This document shows positions 16,080-24,962 of a stretch of DNA of 38,384 nt, in pieces. The stretch spans positions 2,390,459 to 2,428,842 of the forward strand of contig NZ_HG322951.1 in assembly GCF_000455325.1 (NCBI RefSeq), written 5' to 3'. The notes beneath the pieces are model-generated. The model saw nothing but the letters and a program-made list of their open reading frames with translations, ran no database searches and was not told the DNA's origin. The translations under genes and the position numbers were made by a program. The DNA is from Mycolicibacterium septicum DSM 44393 (GTDB lineage Bacteria > Actinomycetota > Actinomycetes > Mycobacteriales > Mycobacteriaceae). Each line of letters opens with the position of its first letter. Positions within the stretch are counted from its first letter, which is position 1.

Positions 16080-16505
16080 TGCGCGTCGAGCGCCGGTGCG
16101 TGGTGACCGCCGACCGCGACACCATCTGGAAAGTGATCGGCGACCCCGACTGCTATCCGACGTTCATGGCGAACCTGGCGCGGTGGGAAACGATCACCGA
16201 CGGCCCGGCCCGGATTGGAGCTCGCTACACCGCGCACTGGAAGATCGGTTCAGTGCCGGTCGGTGGCCTGATCGAAATCGTCGAGTTCGGCGAGCCGCGC
16301 GACCTGGCTTTCATCGGCATCACAGGCGTGACTCTGCGTGGACGCTTCCGGCTGCGCGACGACGGGGACGGCCGGACCCAGATGACATTCCGTCTGTCGT
16401 ATCAGGCGCCGGGCGGTGTGCTGGGCCTGATTGCCGACCGACTCGCGACCCGCCAGGTAGGGCATACGCTCGCTGAAGCGCCTTAAGGCACTGGTCGAGT
16501 CGTAG
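16079..16505 (+). pseudogene. SRPBCC (polyketide cyclase/dehydrase-like) protein, frameshifted
   Basis: From ATG 16079 the frame encodes a START/SRPBCC-type small ligand-binding protein (MRVERRCVVTADRDTIWKVI; DPDCYPTFMANLARW; PVGGLIEIVEFGEPRDLAF). It ends early at 16486. Removing one base near 16459 restores a longer C-terminus (RSLKRLKALVES) ending at the TAG at 16503-16505. I therefore read it as a one-base insertion in the last 15 codons. Loss of the last helix probably damages the fold, though the 135-residue product might still form. Substrate unknown; the acyltransferase and lipase remnants upstream suggest lipid metabolism. Confidence 0.65.
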
Positions 16506-16804
16506 CGCATCAGCCGGGGGACATACCACTTGCCGAGTTTCGGCGCGTGACCGCTTCGCACGAACACCGTGTCGGCGTCGAGCTCGAACGAGTCGCAGTC
16601 GCCGAGGTTTCGGCAAAGCTGATAGTGCCGGCTTTCGAGGATGTGCGGCGTTGAAGGTGACACGGTGGACGACGGCGCGGCGCCTGACCTGCGGCGCATT
16701 GGTACGGGGGCCCTATACTCAGCGGACAACAATTCAACGGAACGGTCCCTCCGTGAAGTACCATTTACTCTTCCTGGCCAACGGACACGGTCTGTCGGGA
16801 TCGC
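16506..16804. other. Intergenic stretch with possible gene remnant
   Basis: The minus strand between about 16670 and 16505 reads coherently (LCRNLGDCDSFELDADTVFV, then GKWYVPRLMRYD) without a start or a stop of its own, and may be the remains of a gene I cannot name. The part nearest 16805 should hold the promoter of the PucR gene. Confidence 0.35.
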
Positions 16805-18088
16805 ATGACGTTGTCGAATGATCCGCAGGCAGCGGCCGGTCAGTCGCTGCGACTGCGGTTGCCGCCCTCGTTGCTGCGTGCCGTTCGGGACGGACTGCCC
16901 CTGCTTTCGCAGCACACCATCGCCCGTGTCCTGACCGAGGTGCCCGCCTATGCCGATGCCGTCGGCGCTCAGCGGCGCCTAATCGAGAATGCCGTGGATC
17001 AGACCATCACCGTCTTCATCGAACTCGTCGCCGAGGGGAAGGACCCCGACACGTCACCAGCGCAGGATCCCGCTTTGGACGGGGGCTACTCGTTGGGCAG
17101 GGCTGAGGCCCGCGCTAGTCGCAGTCCGGAGATGTTGTTGGCGGCCTATCGGGTCGGCGCTCGTACGGTCTGGCGCCAGTGGAGCAGCCTTGCCGTCACT
17201 CACGATTTGCCTGGAGATCAGCTCGCCGTGTTCGCGGAGCTGATCTTCGCGTACATGGACCGGTTGTCGGCGGCGGCGGTGTCCGGGCATGCCGACGAAC
17301 TCGCCAAGACGGGTTTAGCTCGCCAACGCGCGCGGGAACTGTTGACACGCCGCTTGATCAGTTCGGCGAGCGCCGAGGAGTTGCTCGTCAGCGCGGAGCG
17401 CGCCGACTGGTCGCCGCCGCGAACGTTGACAGCCGTGGCGGTGCGCAGCGGCAGGGCGGTGGTTACGGCGATGATGATCGATCGTCGCACCCTGGAGGTG
17501 CCCGACGACGCGGTGGGGCCCATTGAACGCCCGATGTCGTTGGTGTTGGTCCCCGATGTCGGGGGTTCCGCACGTGAGGAGTTCCTATCGTCGTTCTCCA
17601 TAGAAGGAAGTGTCGTCGGGCCAGCGCGGCCGTGGATGCAGGCAGGCCAATCGGTGCGTCGGGTGGCACGGGCACTGGTGATGAACTTGGATGCTGGACC
17701 GGTCACCGACACCGAACGCCTCCTGACCGAGTTGGTGCTGGGAGCCGACAGCGAGGCGCTAGCAGATCTCCGTTCGCAGACGCTGGCGCCGCTAAGCGAG
17801 CTGCGCCCCGTCGTGCGCGACAACCTCATCGTCACCTTGCGATCCTGGCTTCTTCACCATGGACGACGAGATGACATCGCTGCTGAACTGTTCGTCCATC
17901 CGGGGACCGTGCGCTATCGTCTCGGCCAGCTGCGTGAACTCTACGGTGGACGTTTGAACGATCCCCGCACGATCCTCGAACTGACGGTAGCGTTGGGCGT
18001 CGAGCCAACACAGTCCCGCCAAACACTCTCAGTCTCAGCATCCGATGAGCGGATTGACGGTCCTGGGGGTGGGCAAGCCGATCGGTGA
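16805..18088 (+). CDS. PucR/CdaR-family transcriptional regulator
   Basis: A 427-residue regulator of the PucR type common in mycobacteria. The N-terminal two thirds form a helical sensor domain, and the end carries the PucR C-terminal helix-turn-helix (about residues 345-385): LRSWLLHHGRRDDIAAELFVHPGTVRYRLGQL with RELYG following. The start ATG 16805 gives a standard length. The protein is intact although the genes before it are broken, so it may still be selected. Regulators of this group often control nearby acyl-CoA or lipid genes, so the FadE5-like gene downstream on the other strand is a candidate target. Confidence 0.85.
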   Translation: MTLSNDPQAAAGQSLRLRLPPSLLRAVRDGLPLLSQHTIARVLTEVPAYADAVGAQRRLIENAVDQTITVFIELVAEGKDPDTSPAQDPALDGGYSLGRAEARASRSPEMLLAAYRVGARTVWRQWSSLAVTHDLPGDQLAVFAELIFAYMDRLSAAAVSGHADELAKTGLARQRARELLTRRLISSASAEELLVSAERADWSPPRTLTAVAVRSGRAVVTAMMIDRRTLEVPDDAVGPIERPMSLVLVPDVGGSAREEFLSSFSIEGSVVGPARPWMQAGQSVRRVARALVMNLDAGPVTDTERLLTELVLGADSEALADLRSQTLAPLSELRPVVRDNLIVTLRSWLLHHGRRDDIAAELFVHPGTVRYRLGQLRELYGGRLNDPRTILELTVALGVEPTQSRQTLSVSASDERIDGPGGGQADR

Positions 18089-18129
18089 TGAGCTGTTCTG
18101 CCTCCAGGACAGGCCCTCGCTGCGCACTC

Positions 18130-18288
18130 CATGGCTTGGTCCTGCCCGATGTCGTGTATGTGTCGTGCGGCGGCGTCCAAGCGCAGTCGGCCGGTCGCGT
18201 CGACGTCGGCAACGCGAAGCGGCCACGATCGATCGAAGACGTCGGGGTGTCCTTCGGGCATCGGCGGCAGCGGCTCGACAAGGCTCAT
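18130..18288 (-). pseudogene. Acyl-ACP thioesterase-like N-terminal fragment
   Basis: From ATG 18288 the frame reads MSLVEPLPPMPEGHPDVFD, then LRVADVDATGRLRLDAAARHIHDIGQDQ. This matches, from memory, the N-terminus of mycobacterial acyl-[ACP] thioesterases (hotdog fold). Homology stops at about 18150; the rest continues in unrelated, frame-mixed sequence next to the PucR 3' end. Only about 50 of about 260 residues remain, so it is non-functional. It lies downstream of fadE5 on the same strand and may once have been in its operon. Confidence 0.6.
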
Positions 18289-18382
18289 CGATTCGCCTGC
18301 CCCCCGTCCGGTGGGCGTCGAGCACGCAATGTCGGGAGCAGTACATCGTTGCTCGGTCATCGAACGGGCCGGTGCGGTTGCG

Positions 18383-20251
18383 TCAAAAAGCCGCTTCGTC
18401 GAGTTCCATGATGTCGATATCGAGGTTGTCGAGAACCCCGCGGGTGCTGGTGAGCTGGGGCAGGACGTTCTTCGCGAAGAACGACGCCACCGCGATCTTG
18501 CCCTCGTAGAAAGCCTGGTCTGCGCCGCTGGCGCCTTGGCTGGATGTCGCCGGCAGCCCGGCTCCGGCGTCGAGCGCCTTCATCGCCACTGCAGCCTGCT
18601 GCAGCAGTAGCCACCCGATGAGCAGGTCGCCGACGCTCATCAGGAAGCGCACCGAGCCCAGGCCGACTTTGTACAGGTTGGTCATGTCTTCTTGGGCGGC
18701 CATCAGGTAGCCGGTCAACGCGGTCGCCATCGCTTGGGTGTCGGCCAGCGCGGTGGCCAGCAGGGCGCGCTCGGCCTTGAGCCTGCCGTTGCCAGACTCG
18801 TTCTTGATGAACTGCTCGATCTCTCCTGCGACGTAGCCCAGCGCAACACCCTTGTCGCGGACGATCTTCCGGAAGAAGAAGTCCTGCGCCTGGATCGCGG
18901 TGGTGCCCTCGTAGAGCGAGTCGATCTTGGCGTCGCGGATGTATTGCTCGATCGGGTAGTCCTGGAGGAAGCCCGAGCCACCGAAGGTCTGCAGGCTCTC
19001 GGTCAGCTTGGCGTAGGCCTGCTCGGAGCCGACACCCTTGACGATCGGCAGCAGCAGATCGTTGATCTTCACGGCCAGGTCGGCGTCGATGCCGTGCAAC
19101 GCCTCGGCGACGCCGTCCTGGCCCTGGTAGGTGCTGGTGTAGAGGTACATCGCACGCAGGCCCTCGGCGTAGGCCTTCTGCGTCATCAGCGAGCGGCGCA
19201 CGTCCGGGTGGTGAATGATGCTCACGCGCGGCGCGGCCTTGTCGGTCATCTGGGTCAGGTCGGCGCCCTGGATGCGGGTCTTGGCGTACTCGAGTGCGTT
19301 GAGGTACCCGGTCGACAGGGTGGCGATGGCCTTGGTGCCGACCATCATTCGGGCCTGCTCGATGACGTCGAACATCTGCGCGATGCCTTCGTGGGTCTCG
19401 CCGACCAGCCACCCCTTGGCCGGGACGCCGTGCTGACCGAGGGAGAGCTCGCAGGTGGCCGAGACCTTGAGGCCCATCTTGTGTTCGACGTTGGTGACGA
19501 ACACGCCGTTGCGCTCACCGGGCTCGCCGGTCTCGAAGTCGAACAGGAATTTGGGCACGAAGAACAGCGATAGACCCTTGGTGCCTGGTGCGGCGCCCTC
19601 GGGGCGGGCCAGCACCAGGTGGAAGATGTTCTCGAACAGGTCGTCGGAATCGGCTGAGGTGATGAACCGCTTCACCCCGTCGATGTGCCAGGAGCCGTCC
19701 TCCTGCTGGACGGCCTTGGTGCGGGCCGCACCGACGTCGGAGCCCGCGTCGGGCTCGGTGAGCACCATTGATGATCCCCAGTCGCGCTGGGAGGCGATCT
19801 TCGCCCACTCCTTCTGCTCGTCGGTGGCTATGTCGGAGAAGATTTGGGCGAACCCGCTGCCGAGGCAGTACATCGTGACGGCGGGGTTGGCGCCCAGCAC
19901 CTGCTCTTGCAGCGCCCATACCAGCGCGCGCGGCACCGGGATGCCGCCAAGTTCGGCCGACACGCCCACTTTGTGCCAGCCGCCGTCGAGCACCACCCGC
20001 GCTGATCTCTTGAAGGCTTCGGGCAACGTCACGCAGTGGGTCGCGGGATCGAACACCGGCGGGTTGCGGTCACCGTCGGCGAACGAATCGGCGATCGGCC
20101 CCTCGGCCAACCGCACCATCTCTGCGAGCATCTCGCGTACGGTCTCCACGTCCAACTCGCCGAATCGGCCGACACCGAACACCCGGTCCACGCCCAACAC
20201 CTCGAACAGGTTGAACTCGATGTCACGGATGTTGCTGCGGAAGTGTCCCAT
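18383..20251 (-). CDS. fadE5: FadE5-like acyl-CoA dehydrogenase
   Basis: A 622-residue FAD-dependent acyl-CoA dehydrogenase of the long FadE5 type, performing the first dehydrogenation of fatty acid beta-oxidation. The N-terminal motif [13 protein letters not shown] with [10 protein letters not shown] is typical of FadE5. The central FAD-binding stretch is [14 protein letters not shown] and [11 protein letters not shown]; the C-terminal stretch [20 protein letters not shown] leads to the presumed catalytic glutamate in [18 protein letters not shown]. Start ATG 20251 (MGHFRSN) is chosen because AGGAAAG lies about 11 nt upstream and family members begin here; the frame up to 20305 is probably leader. 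Intact and full-length among broken neighbours. Confidence 0.92.
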   Translation of the reverse strand: MGHFRSNIRDIEFNLFEVLGVDRVFGVGRFGELDVETVREMLAEMVRLAEGPIADSFADGDRNPPVFDPATHCVTLPEAFKRSARVVLDGGWHKVGVSAELGGIPVPRALVWALQEQVLGANPAVTMYCLGSGFAQIFSDIATDEQKEWAKIASQRDWGSSMVLTEPDAGSDVGAARTKAVQQEDGSWHIDGVKRFITSADSDDLFENIFHLVLARPEGAAPGTKGLSLFFVPKFLFDFETGEPGERNGVFVTNVEHKMGLKVSATCELSLGQHGVPAKGWLVGETHEGIAQMFDVIEQARMMVGTKAIATLSTGYLNALEYAKTRIQGADLTQMTDKAAPRVSIIHHPDVRRSLMTQKAYAEGLRAMYLYTSTYQGQDGVAEALHGIDADLAVKINDLLLPIVKGVGSEQAYAKLTESLQTFGGSGFLQDYPIEQYIRDAKIDSLYEGTTAIQAQDFFFRKIVRDKGVALGYVAGEIEQFIKNESGNGRLKAERALLATALADTQAMATALTGYLMAAQEDMTNLYKVGLGSVRFLMSVGDLLIGWLLLQQAAVAMKALDAGAGLPATSSQGASGADQAFYEGKIAVASFFAKNVLPQLTSTRGVLDNLDIDIMELDEAAF

Positions 20252-20567
20252 GGTGAAGTCGCTTTCCTGCGTCCCTTGGTTCGACGCGCTCAATCGGGCT
20301 GGCAACCGCCACTTGACGTGACGCGATCATGGACGGCTGCTGATCACCGAACCAAATTCCCGGCGGTTGCTCACGTACGCCCCTGTTTGTCCCGTCGTTT
20401 GTAAAGTGTGGCGGAAAATTGGAACAAAATCTTGCCCGCAGGGGTCAACGATTCCGGGATGTTTTGTCGCCTGCGGCCAAAAAACGTGGTTGGAGGTGGC
20501 TCAACGCGGCACGCTTATTTCAACCGCGCGGAGCGACCCGGAGCCGGTGCTCCAGTTGAGCCAGACG
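20252..20567. promoter_or_regulatory. Upstream region of the fadE5-like gene
   Basis: No gene is seen. GTTTGT occurs at 20385-20390 and 20397-20402 (12 bp apart), about 140 bp from the fadE5 start, as a possible regulator site. The fadE5 promoter should be here. The far end is the 3' flank of the lipase gene. Confidence 0.35.
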
Positions 20568-21935
20568 TTAGGCCGCGGGCTGGCGATCTTCTACATCAAC
20601 GGGGTGCTGCTTCCACGACCGGGGCGTCAACGTTCGACCCATGAGGACTCGGATTGCGACGTGCGCCATGGCGAGGAGTCCGCGCATCCCCGATGGCGAC
20701 GCTGCTGTCGACCACACCGTCTTGATGCCCGGCGGGGAAAGCGGCCGTCCGTCGATGCGGTCGGTCAGCCAATTCAGCGCTGTCGGCGCCGACAGGGGCA
20801 TCAGGGTGATGTGTTCGCTGAGGCGGTCGCGCAGGTATTGCACGTGCACCCCGGCGTCGAGGTAGCGGTGTACCTGGCCGTCGACGTCGGCGACGTCGAT
20901 GAACTGGTCGTGCACTGGGTGTAGCACCAGAAGCGGGCACGTCGGCGCGCGCATGCCCAGCCGCAGGTCGTCGATGACGAGGGCGACTTCCGGTGAGGCC
21001 AGGAGGTCGGCGAGCGGGACGTCGATGTAGTCGTCGAGGTCGTCGTACCGGAATCGTTTGATGGCCGCGATCGTGCCCACCGTCGTGATCTCGTCGAGTC
21101 GGCGCAACCCGGTGGGGGTGACGTGGATGTCGAGCAGGCGGTCCAGGGCGGGATAGACGTGGCGGATCGCTGCGATGACCATCGTGGGCAATCCGGCCAG
21201 CCAGGTGCCGTTGAGTTTGAGCAACGTCTGTCCGGGATCGCCCACGGGGGCGCCGAGGACGGCGCCGACGATGCGAAGTTCGGGCGCGTACGAGGGAGCC
21301 ATTTCGACGGCCCACGAGCTGGCCATGCCGCCCCCGGAGTAGCCCCACACCGCGACCGGCGCATCCGGATGTAGGAGCAGCGGCTCGAAGGACGTCGCCG
21401 CGCGGATGCCGTCGAGCACCCGATAGCCCGGCTCGCGCGGTGCGCCGAAGTGCCCGCCGCGTCCCTCGTGATCGGCGATCGACACCGCCCATCCGCGGCG
21501 CAACGCGTTGGCGATGACGAGCAGTTCGAATTGCGGGACACAGCCGGGTGATCGGGCGCCGCGGCGCAGCGCATACGACGGGAAGTGCCGGTCGACGACC
21601 GCGTCGATCGCGCACTGGTAGGCCAACACCGGTCGCGGCTCGCGCGGATCGGCGCAGGCGGGCAGCAGAACCGTGGTCACTGCGGCGTCCGGACGCAGGT
21701 TCAGATCACTGCTGCGGTATAGCAGCTGCCACGCCGAAACCCTCTGCAGCACAATGCCGAACAACGCGATTTCGATCTCGCGGGCGCGTAGGACCGTGCC
21801 CGGCGGCAACGCTTCGAACCCGGCCGGCGGTTCATGAAACGGATCCTCACCGGGAAGCAGCGGCGACGGACCGGTCCGCGTCGATTTCTGCTGTTCGTGG
21901 CTGGGATGAACATTCATCCGTTGGGCCTTCCTCAT
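20568..21935 (-). CDS. Secretory-lipase-family (LIP-type) alpha/beta hydrolase
   Basis: A 455-residue lipase-family protein (fungal/mycobacterial LIP type). The catalytic triad can be placed as Ser200 in GYSGGG, Asp343 in HPVHDQFID and His375 in SEHIT. It would hydrolyse acylglycerols or similar esters. No signal peptide is visible: the N-terminus is polar (MRKAQRMNVHPSHEQQ), so despite the family name it may be cytosolic or cell-associated. Start is 21935, or the Met codon at 21914. A second, broken copy of its 3' third lies at 15182-15655 in opposite orientation. Neighbours are the FadE5-like enzyme and a desaturase, consistent with lipid use. Confidence 0.85.
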   Translation of the reverse strand: MRKAQRMNVHPSHEQQKSTRTGPSPLLPGEDPFHEPPAGFEALPPGTVLRAREIEIALFGIVLQRVSAWQLLYRSSDLNLRPDAAVTTVLLPACADPREPRPVLAYQCAIDAVVDRHFPSYALRRGARSPGCVPQFELLVIANALRRGWAVSIADHEGRGGHFGAPREPGYRVLDGIRAATSFEPLLLHPDAPVAVWGYSGGGMASSWAVEMAPSYAPELRIVGAVLGAPVGDPGQTLLKLNGTWLAGLPTMVIAAIRHVYPALDRLLDIHVTPTGLRRLDEITTVGTIAAIKRFRYDDLDDYIDVPLADLLASPEVALVIDDLRLGMRAPTCPLLVLHPVHDQFIDVADVDGQVHRYLDAGVHVQYLRDRLSEHITLMPLSAPTALNWLTDRIDGRPLSPPGIKTVWSTAASPSGMRGLLAMAHVAIRVLMGRTLTPRSWKQHPVDVEDRQPAA

Positions 21936-22220
21936 CGTTGCCGGCGTCGCCGCGGGTACGGCTGCGCCGTTGTCGCCGTTCGTATATCCGGTCGACCACG
22001 GCGTTCGATCTAGGGTTTTTGGACTGTCTCACGATGCTTACACGGCCGTCTGTCTCGCGAATCGCTTCGTTTCCTCCACAGGGCCGCCGAACTCGATTCG
22101 GCCCTAGGCACCGCGCGGGCTGAGGTGCTCAAAGATTTGCCGCGAGGGCGACGGGCCGAGGTCTCATGGCTCGGCCGGGGACTGGGCCAAGCTTCGCCAG
22201 GTGCGCGGAACCACTCAGCG

Positions 22221-23372
22221 TTAGACGGCGATCAACGGGCGCGTGATGGTGTCGTCCTCGACCGGCTGGTAGGGGCCGGGTTTGGCTGCGGGACTGCCGC
22301 CGGGGAATGCCAGCCGGAGGATGGTGCGTTGCACCGACCCGATTTGCCGGCCGAACCGACCGCTGTTGTAGGGCAAACCGTAGCGCTGGCAAATGTCTTT
22401 GACCTTCGGGGCGATCTGCGCGTACCGGCTTGCCGGCATGTCCGGGAAGATGTGGTGCTCGACCTGGTAGCCGAGATTGCCCGAGAGGACGTGGAAGATC
22501 GGCGAGCCCTCGATGTTGGCAGCCCCGAGCAGTTGACGGATGTAGAACCCGCCCCGCGTCTCGTCTGCGACCTCTTCCTCGCTGAAGGTGTAGCACTGAT
22601 CGGGGAAGTGACCACAGAAGATGATCGCGTAGGACCACCCGTTGCGGATGATGTTTGCGGTGAAGTTCGCTGCGAGGGTCTTCTTGAAACCCTTCGGACC
22701 CGACAGCAATGGAAAGGCGATGTAGTCCTTCACGATCTGGCGCCAGGCTTTGCTGCCCATCCCGCGGAGTTGGCGGCGCAATTCCTCTTTGTCTTTGGTG
22801 CCTGCCTTGATCGCGTCGCGGTCGAGGTCGTGGGCCGCGACACCCCATTCGAAGAAGGCGGCCAGGAGCAGGTTGTAGAGCGGCTGCAGCAGATAGATCG
22901 GGCGCCATTCCTGGTGCGGATCTATCCGCATGACGTTGTAGCCGAGGTCCTTGTCCTTGCCGCGGATGTTCGTATAGGTGTGGTGAACGTAGTTGTGGGA
23001 GTGCTTCCACGCCTCCGGGGTGGAGGCGGCGTCCCAGTCCCATGACGCGGAGTTGATCCGCGGGTCCTGCATCCAGTCCCATTGGCCGTGCATCACGTTG
23101 TGCCCGATCTCCATGTTCTCCAGAATCTTGGCGATCCCCAGCACCGATGTGCCGAGGATCCACGCCGGCTTGTAGCGGGAGCCGAGCAGGATCGCCCGGG
23201 ACAACAGTGCGAGTTGGCGGTGCAGCGCGATGATGCTGCGGATGTAGTCGGCGTCGCGGTCACCGAGACTGTTGAAGACCTCCTCGTGAATGGCGTCGAA
23301 TTCCCTACCGATCGCTTCGATCTCCTCGGCGCTGAGGCGGGCCAGCGGGCTTTCGATCATCGATTCGGACAT
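22221..23372 (-). CDS. desA3: DesA3-like membrane fatty acid desaturase
   Basis: A 383-residue integral-membrane acyl desaturase with all three histidine boxes: HNVMH (91-95), HSHNYVHH (HxxxHH, 126-131) and QVEHH (303-307). These bind the di-iron centre that introduces a cis double bond (in DesA3, stearoyl-CoA delta-9). Hydrophobic stretches occur around ILGTSVLGIAKIL, LLQPLYNLLLAAFF and IIRNGWSYAIIF. Start ATG 23372 is chosen for AGGAG 7 nt upstream. In M. tuberculosis, desA3 (Rv3229c) follows its oxidoreductase gene Rv3230c; here the matching reductase upstream is broken, so electrons would have to come from another reductase. Confidence 0.9.
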   Translation of the reverse strand: MSESMIESPLARLSAEEIEAIGREFDAIHEEVFNSLGDRDADYIRSIIALHRQLALLSRAILLGSRYKPAWILGTSVLGIAKILENMEIGHNVMHGQWDWMQDPRINSASWDWDAASTPEAWKHSHNYVHHTYTNIRGKDKDLGYNVMRIDPHQEWRPIYLLQPLYNLLLAAFFEWGVAAHDLDRDAIKAGTKDKEELRRQLRGMGSKAWRQIVKDYIAFPLLSGPKGFKKTLAANFTANIIRNGWSYAIIFCGHFPDQCYTFSEEEVADETRGGFYIRQLLGAANIEGSPIFHVLSGNLGYQVEHHIFPDMPASRYAQIAPKVKDICQRYGLPYNSGRFGRQIGSVQRTILRLAFPGGSPAAKPGPYQPVEDDTITRPLIAV

Positions 23373-23382
23373 ACCGTGTCTC

Positions 23383-23742
23383 CTAAAGCTCAATAGTGAC
23401 GGGGCCGTCGGGGCAGTTCAAACAGGTGCGGATCTCGGTGCCGGCCCCAGTGACGTCACCGGTGCGCAGGTCGCGCACCGATCCGCTGCTGAGCTTGCCG
23501 ATACAGGTGTGGCAGATGCCCATTCGGCATCCGTAGGGCAGGACCGCGCCGGCGGCTTCGCCAGCGACCAGGATCGGCGTCCTGCCGTCGCACTCGGCAG
23601 TGACCCCGCTGCCTGTGAAGGTGACCGTTCCACCGTCGCCGGTGACGCCGCCGATCAGTAGGTGCTCGAAAGACTCGACGTGCATTCGCTCGGCAATCCC
23701 GGCGGCGTTGAAGTGAGCCTCGAACGCCTCGAGCAGCGCTGG
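23383..23742 (-). pseudogene. Rv3230c-like ferredoxin reductase, 2Fe-2S domain only
   Basis: The frame encodes the C-terminal about 118 residues of a flavodoxin/ferredoxin reductase: LLEAFEAHFNAAGI, MHVESFE, then the plant-type 2Fe-2S site YGCRMGICHTCIGKL with the last cysteine in RTCLNCPDG. The FAD and NAD(P) domains are missing. It ends 10 bp before the desaturase start, the arrangement expected for the electron-donor partner of DesA3. At about 23742 the frame enters antisense of a hydrolase fragment, so the apparent start at 23856 is false. Confidence 0.78.
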
Positions 23743-24217
23743 TGGAGTGCTCCCGCTGCTTCCGGTCCTCGGCGGCTCGGGATTGCCGTTGATTCCGTTC
23801 GGTACGAAGGCGATCAACGCGCTGAACCTGACTGTCCCGGCGGCGACCGCGACCACCTACATCGTGGGGGCGCCGCAGCTCACTTTCACCTATTCCGGCA
23901 CCGGCTCGAGTCGCCACGTCTTCGCCCAGCTGGTCGACGACACCACCGGTCTGGTGCTCGGAAGTCATGTCACTCCGATCCTGGTGACGTTGGACGGGCA
24001 GACGCGTACGGTCACCGTTGCGCTGGAGCAGGTGGCGCAGACGCTGCGGCCGGGGGAGACGGTGACCCTGCAGCTGGTCGCCTCGGCGGGCACGTACCAG
24101 CAGATCATTCCGACACTGGGTGTGCTGACTGTGTCGAGCATGCAGCTCGGGCTGCCGACCAAAGACGCCGCGGCTGTTTCGCCGTCGTCTGTGGTGCAGC
24201 TGACAAGTGCCGCGTAG
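23742..24217 (+). pseudogene. CocE/X-Pro peptidase-type hydrolase, C-terminal jelly-roll fragment
   Basis: The frame encodes about 155 residues resembling the C-terminal beta-sandwich of CocE/NonD or S15-type hydrolases: NALNLTVPAATATTYIVGAP, LTFTYSGTGSS, VFAQLVDDTTGLVLG, LRPGETVTLQLVAS. The alpha/beta hydrolase catalytic domain that should precede it is absent. It starts where the divergent reductase gene is cut, so one deletion probably removed both 5' parts. Family call is from pattern recognition of the jelly-roll segment. Confidence 0.6.
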
Positions 24218-24587
24218 GAAGATCGAGGGTGGCACCTTGCGCGAGCGTACGAGAGCGCTGGGTGTCCGACGCTGTCCCTGCTCCATGTGCGGGTCAGTTC
24301 TAGATCCACCTACAGCGACCGCGATGGCGGTCGGCGGTTCAATAGTTTCGCGTGTCGCGGCGTCGACACGTGGGGCCGTTCGAACTGCTTGGTGGCGTCA
24401 GCAGGGCCGACCCAACAACAGCGACTTAGCTAAACGGGCCAGACGGATATCTGTCGCTGAAAACTGCCGGGTGAAAAGGATTGCGCAGCAGTCTCCCCCT
24501 GTCGCGACGGTCCCAGCTCCCAGCGACTCGACACCGTGGCGCGCCGTGAACACCATGTCGACTGGTCGTGTGGTGATCTAGACACCA
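24218..24587. other. Intergenic stretch before the TetR fragment
   Basis: No gene, long repeat or clear promoter is recognised in these 370 bp. Confidence 0.4.
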
Positions 24588-24680
24588 TGGCACCGCAACG
24601 TCCGGCACCCAGGAGGCCTCCCGGCGGCAGTCAGGAGCGCGCCGAGCGCAGCCGCGCACTGGTGATGCAGGAGACGGTGC
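24588..24680 (+). pseudogene. TetR-family regulator, N-terminal fragment
   Basis: ATG 24588 opens a frame MAPQRPAPRRPPGGSQERAE followed by RSRALVMQETV. It matches position by position the N-terminus of the complete TetR at 24963-25583 (MAPRTAPRRPAHGNQARAER, then TRALAIDETV). Homology stops exactly where the 25-bp repeat begins (24681), before the helix-turn-helix. The rest of the gene is not in the flanking sequence. Confidence 0.65.
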
Positions 24681-24705
24681 TTCACTCGCCCATTCGACAG
24701 TTGTC
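24681..24705 (+). repeat. 25-bp repeat, copy 2 (exact match to 14227-14251)
   Basis: Identical over 25 bp to the copy at the 3' end of the SIR2 gene, same orientation. It abuts the truncated TetR gene, so it marks a rearrangement or element boundary. The following 257 bp (24706-24962) hold no gene I can support. Confidence 0.85.
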
Positions 24706-24962
24706 GGCCCATAATGTCCTGATCGGATTCACGGAATTTCCAGAGGTTTTCTGGGAGCCGAGTTGCGCTTGAAATCTACTTGAGTGTGAGCGACGTGCCT
24801 CCGGCCGTCCGCACGACCGCCATCACCGGGCGAGCAACACCCGCAGCAACACCCTCCGTTGACACACGCATCAGGTGACGTGCGCGCGTGAAGTTTCCTG
24901 GGCATCGAGCAATGGTCAGGTCGCCAAATTGGAAAGGCCCGGCGCCCGTAGAACGCATTCCG

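Noticed and set aside
18692..19573. Long plus-strand ORF inside the fadE5-like gene
   Set aside because: Shadow of a high-GC gene; the minus-strand acyl-CoA dehydrogenase has full motifs and standard length.
14227..24705. Calling 14227-24705 an integrated element with attL/attR
   Set aside because: No integrase lies inside, and neither possible rejoining of the flanks restores the TetR or SIR2 gene; kept only as an alternative explanation for the repeat.
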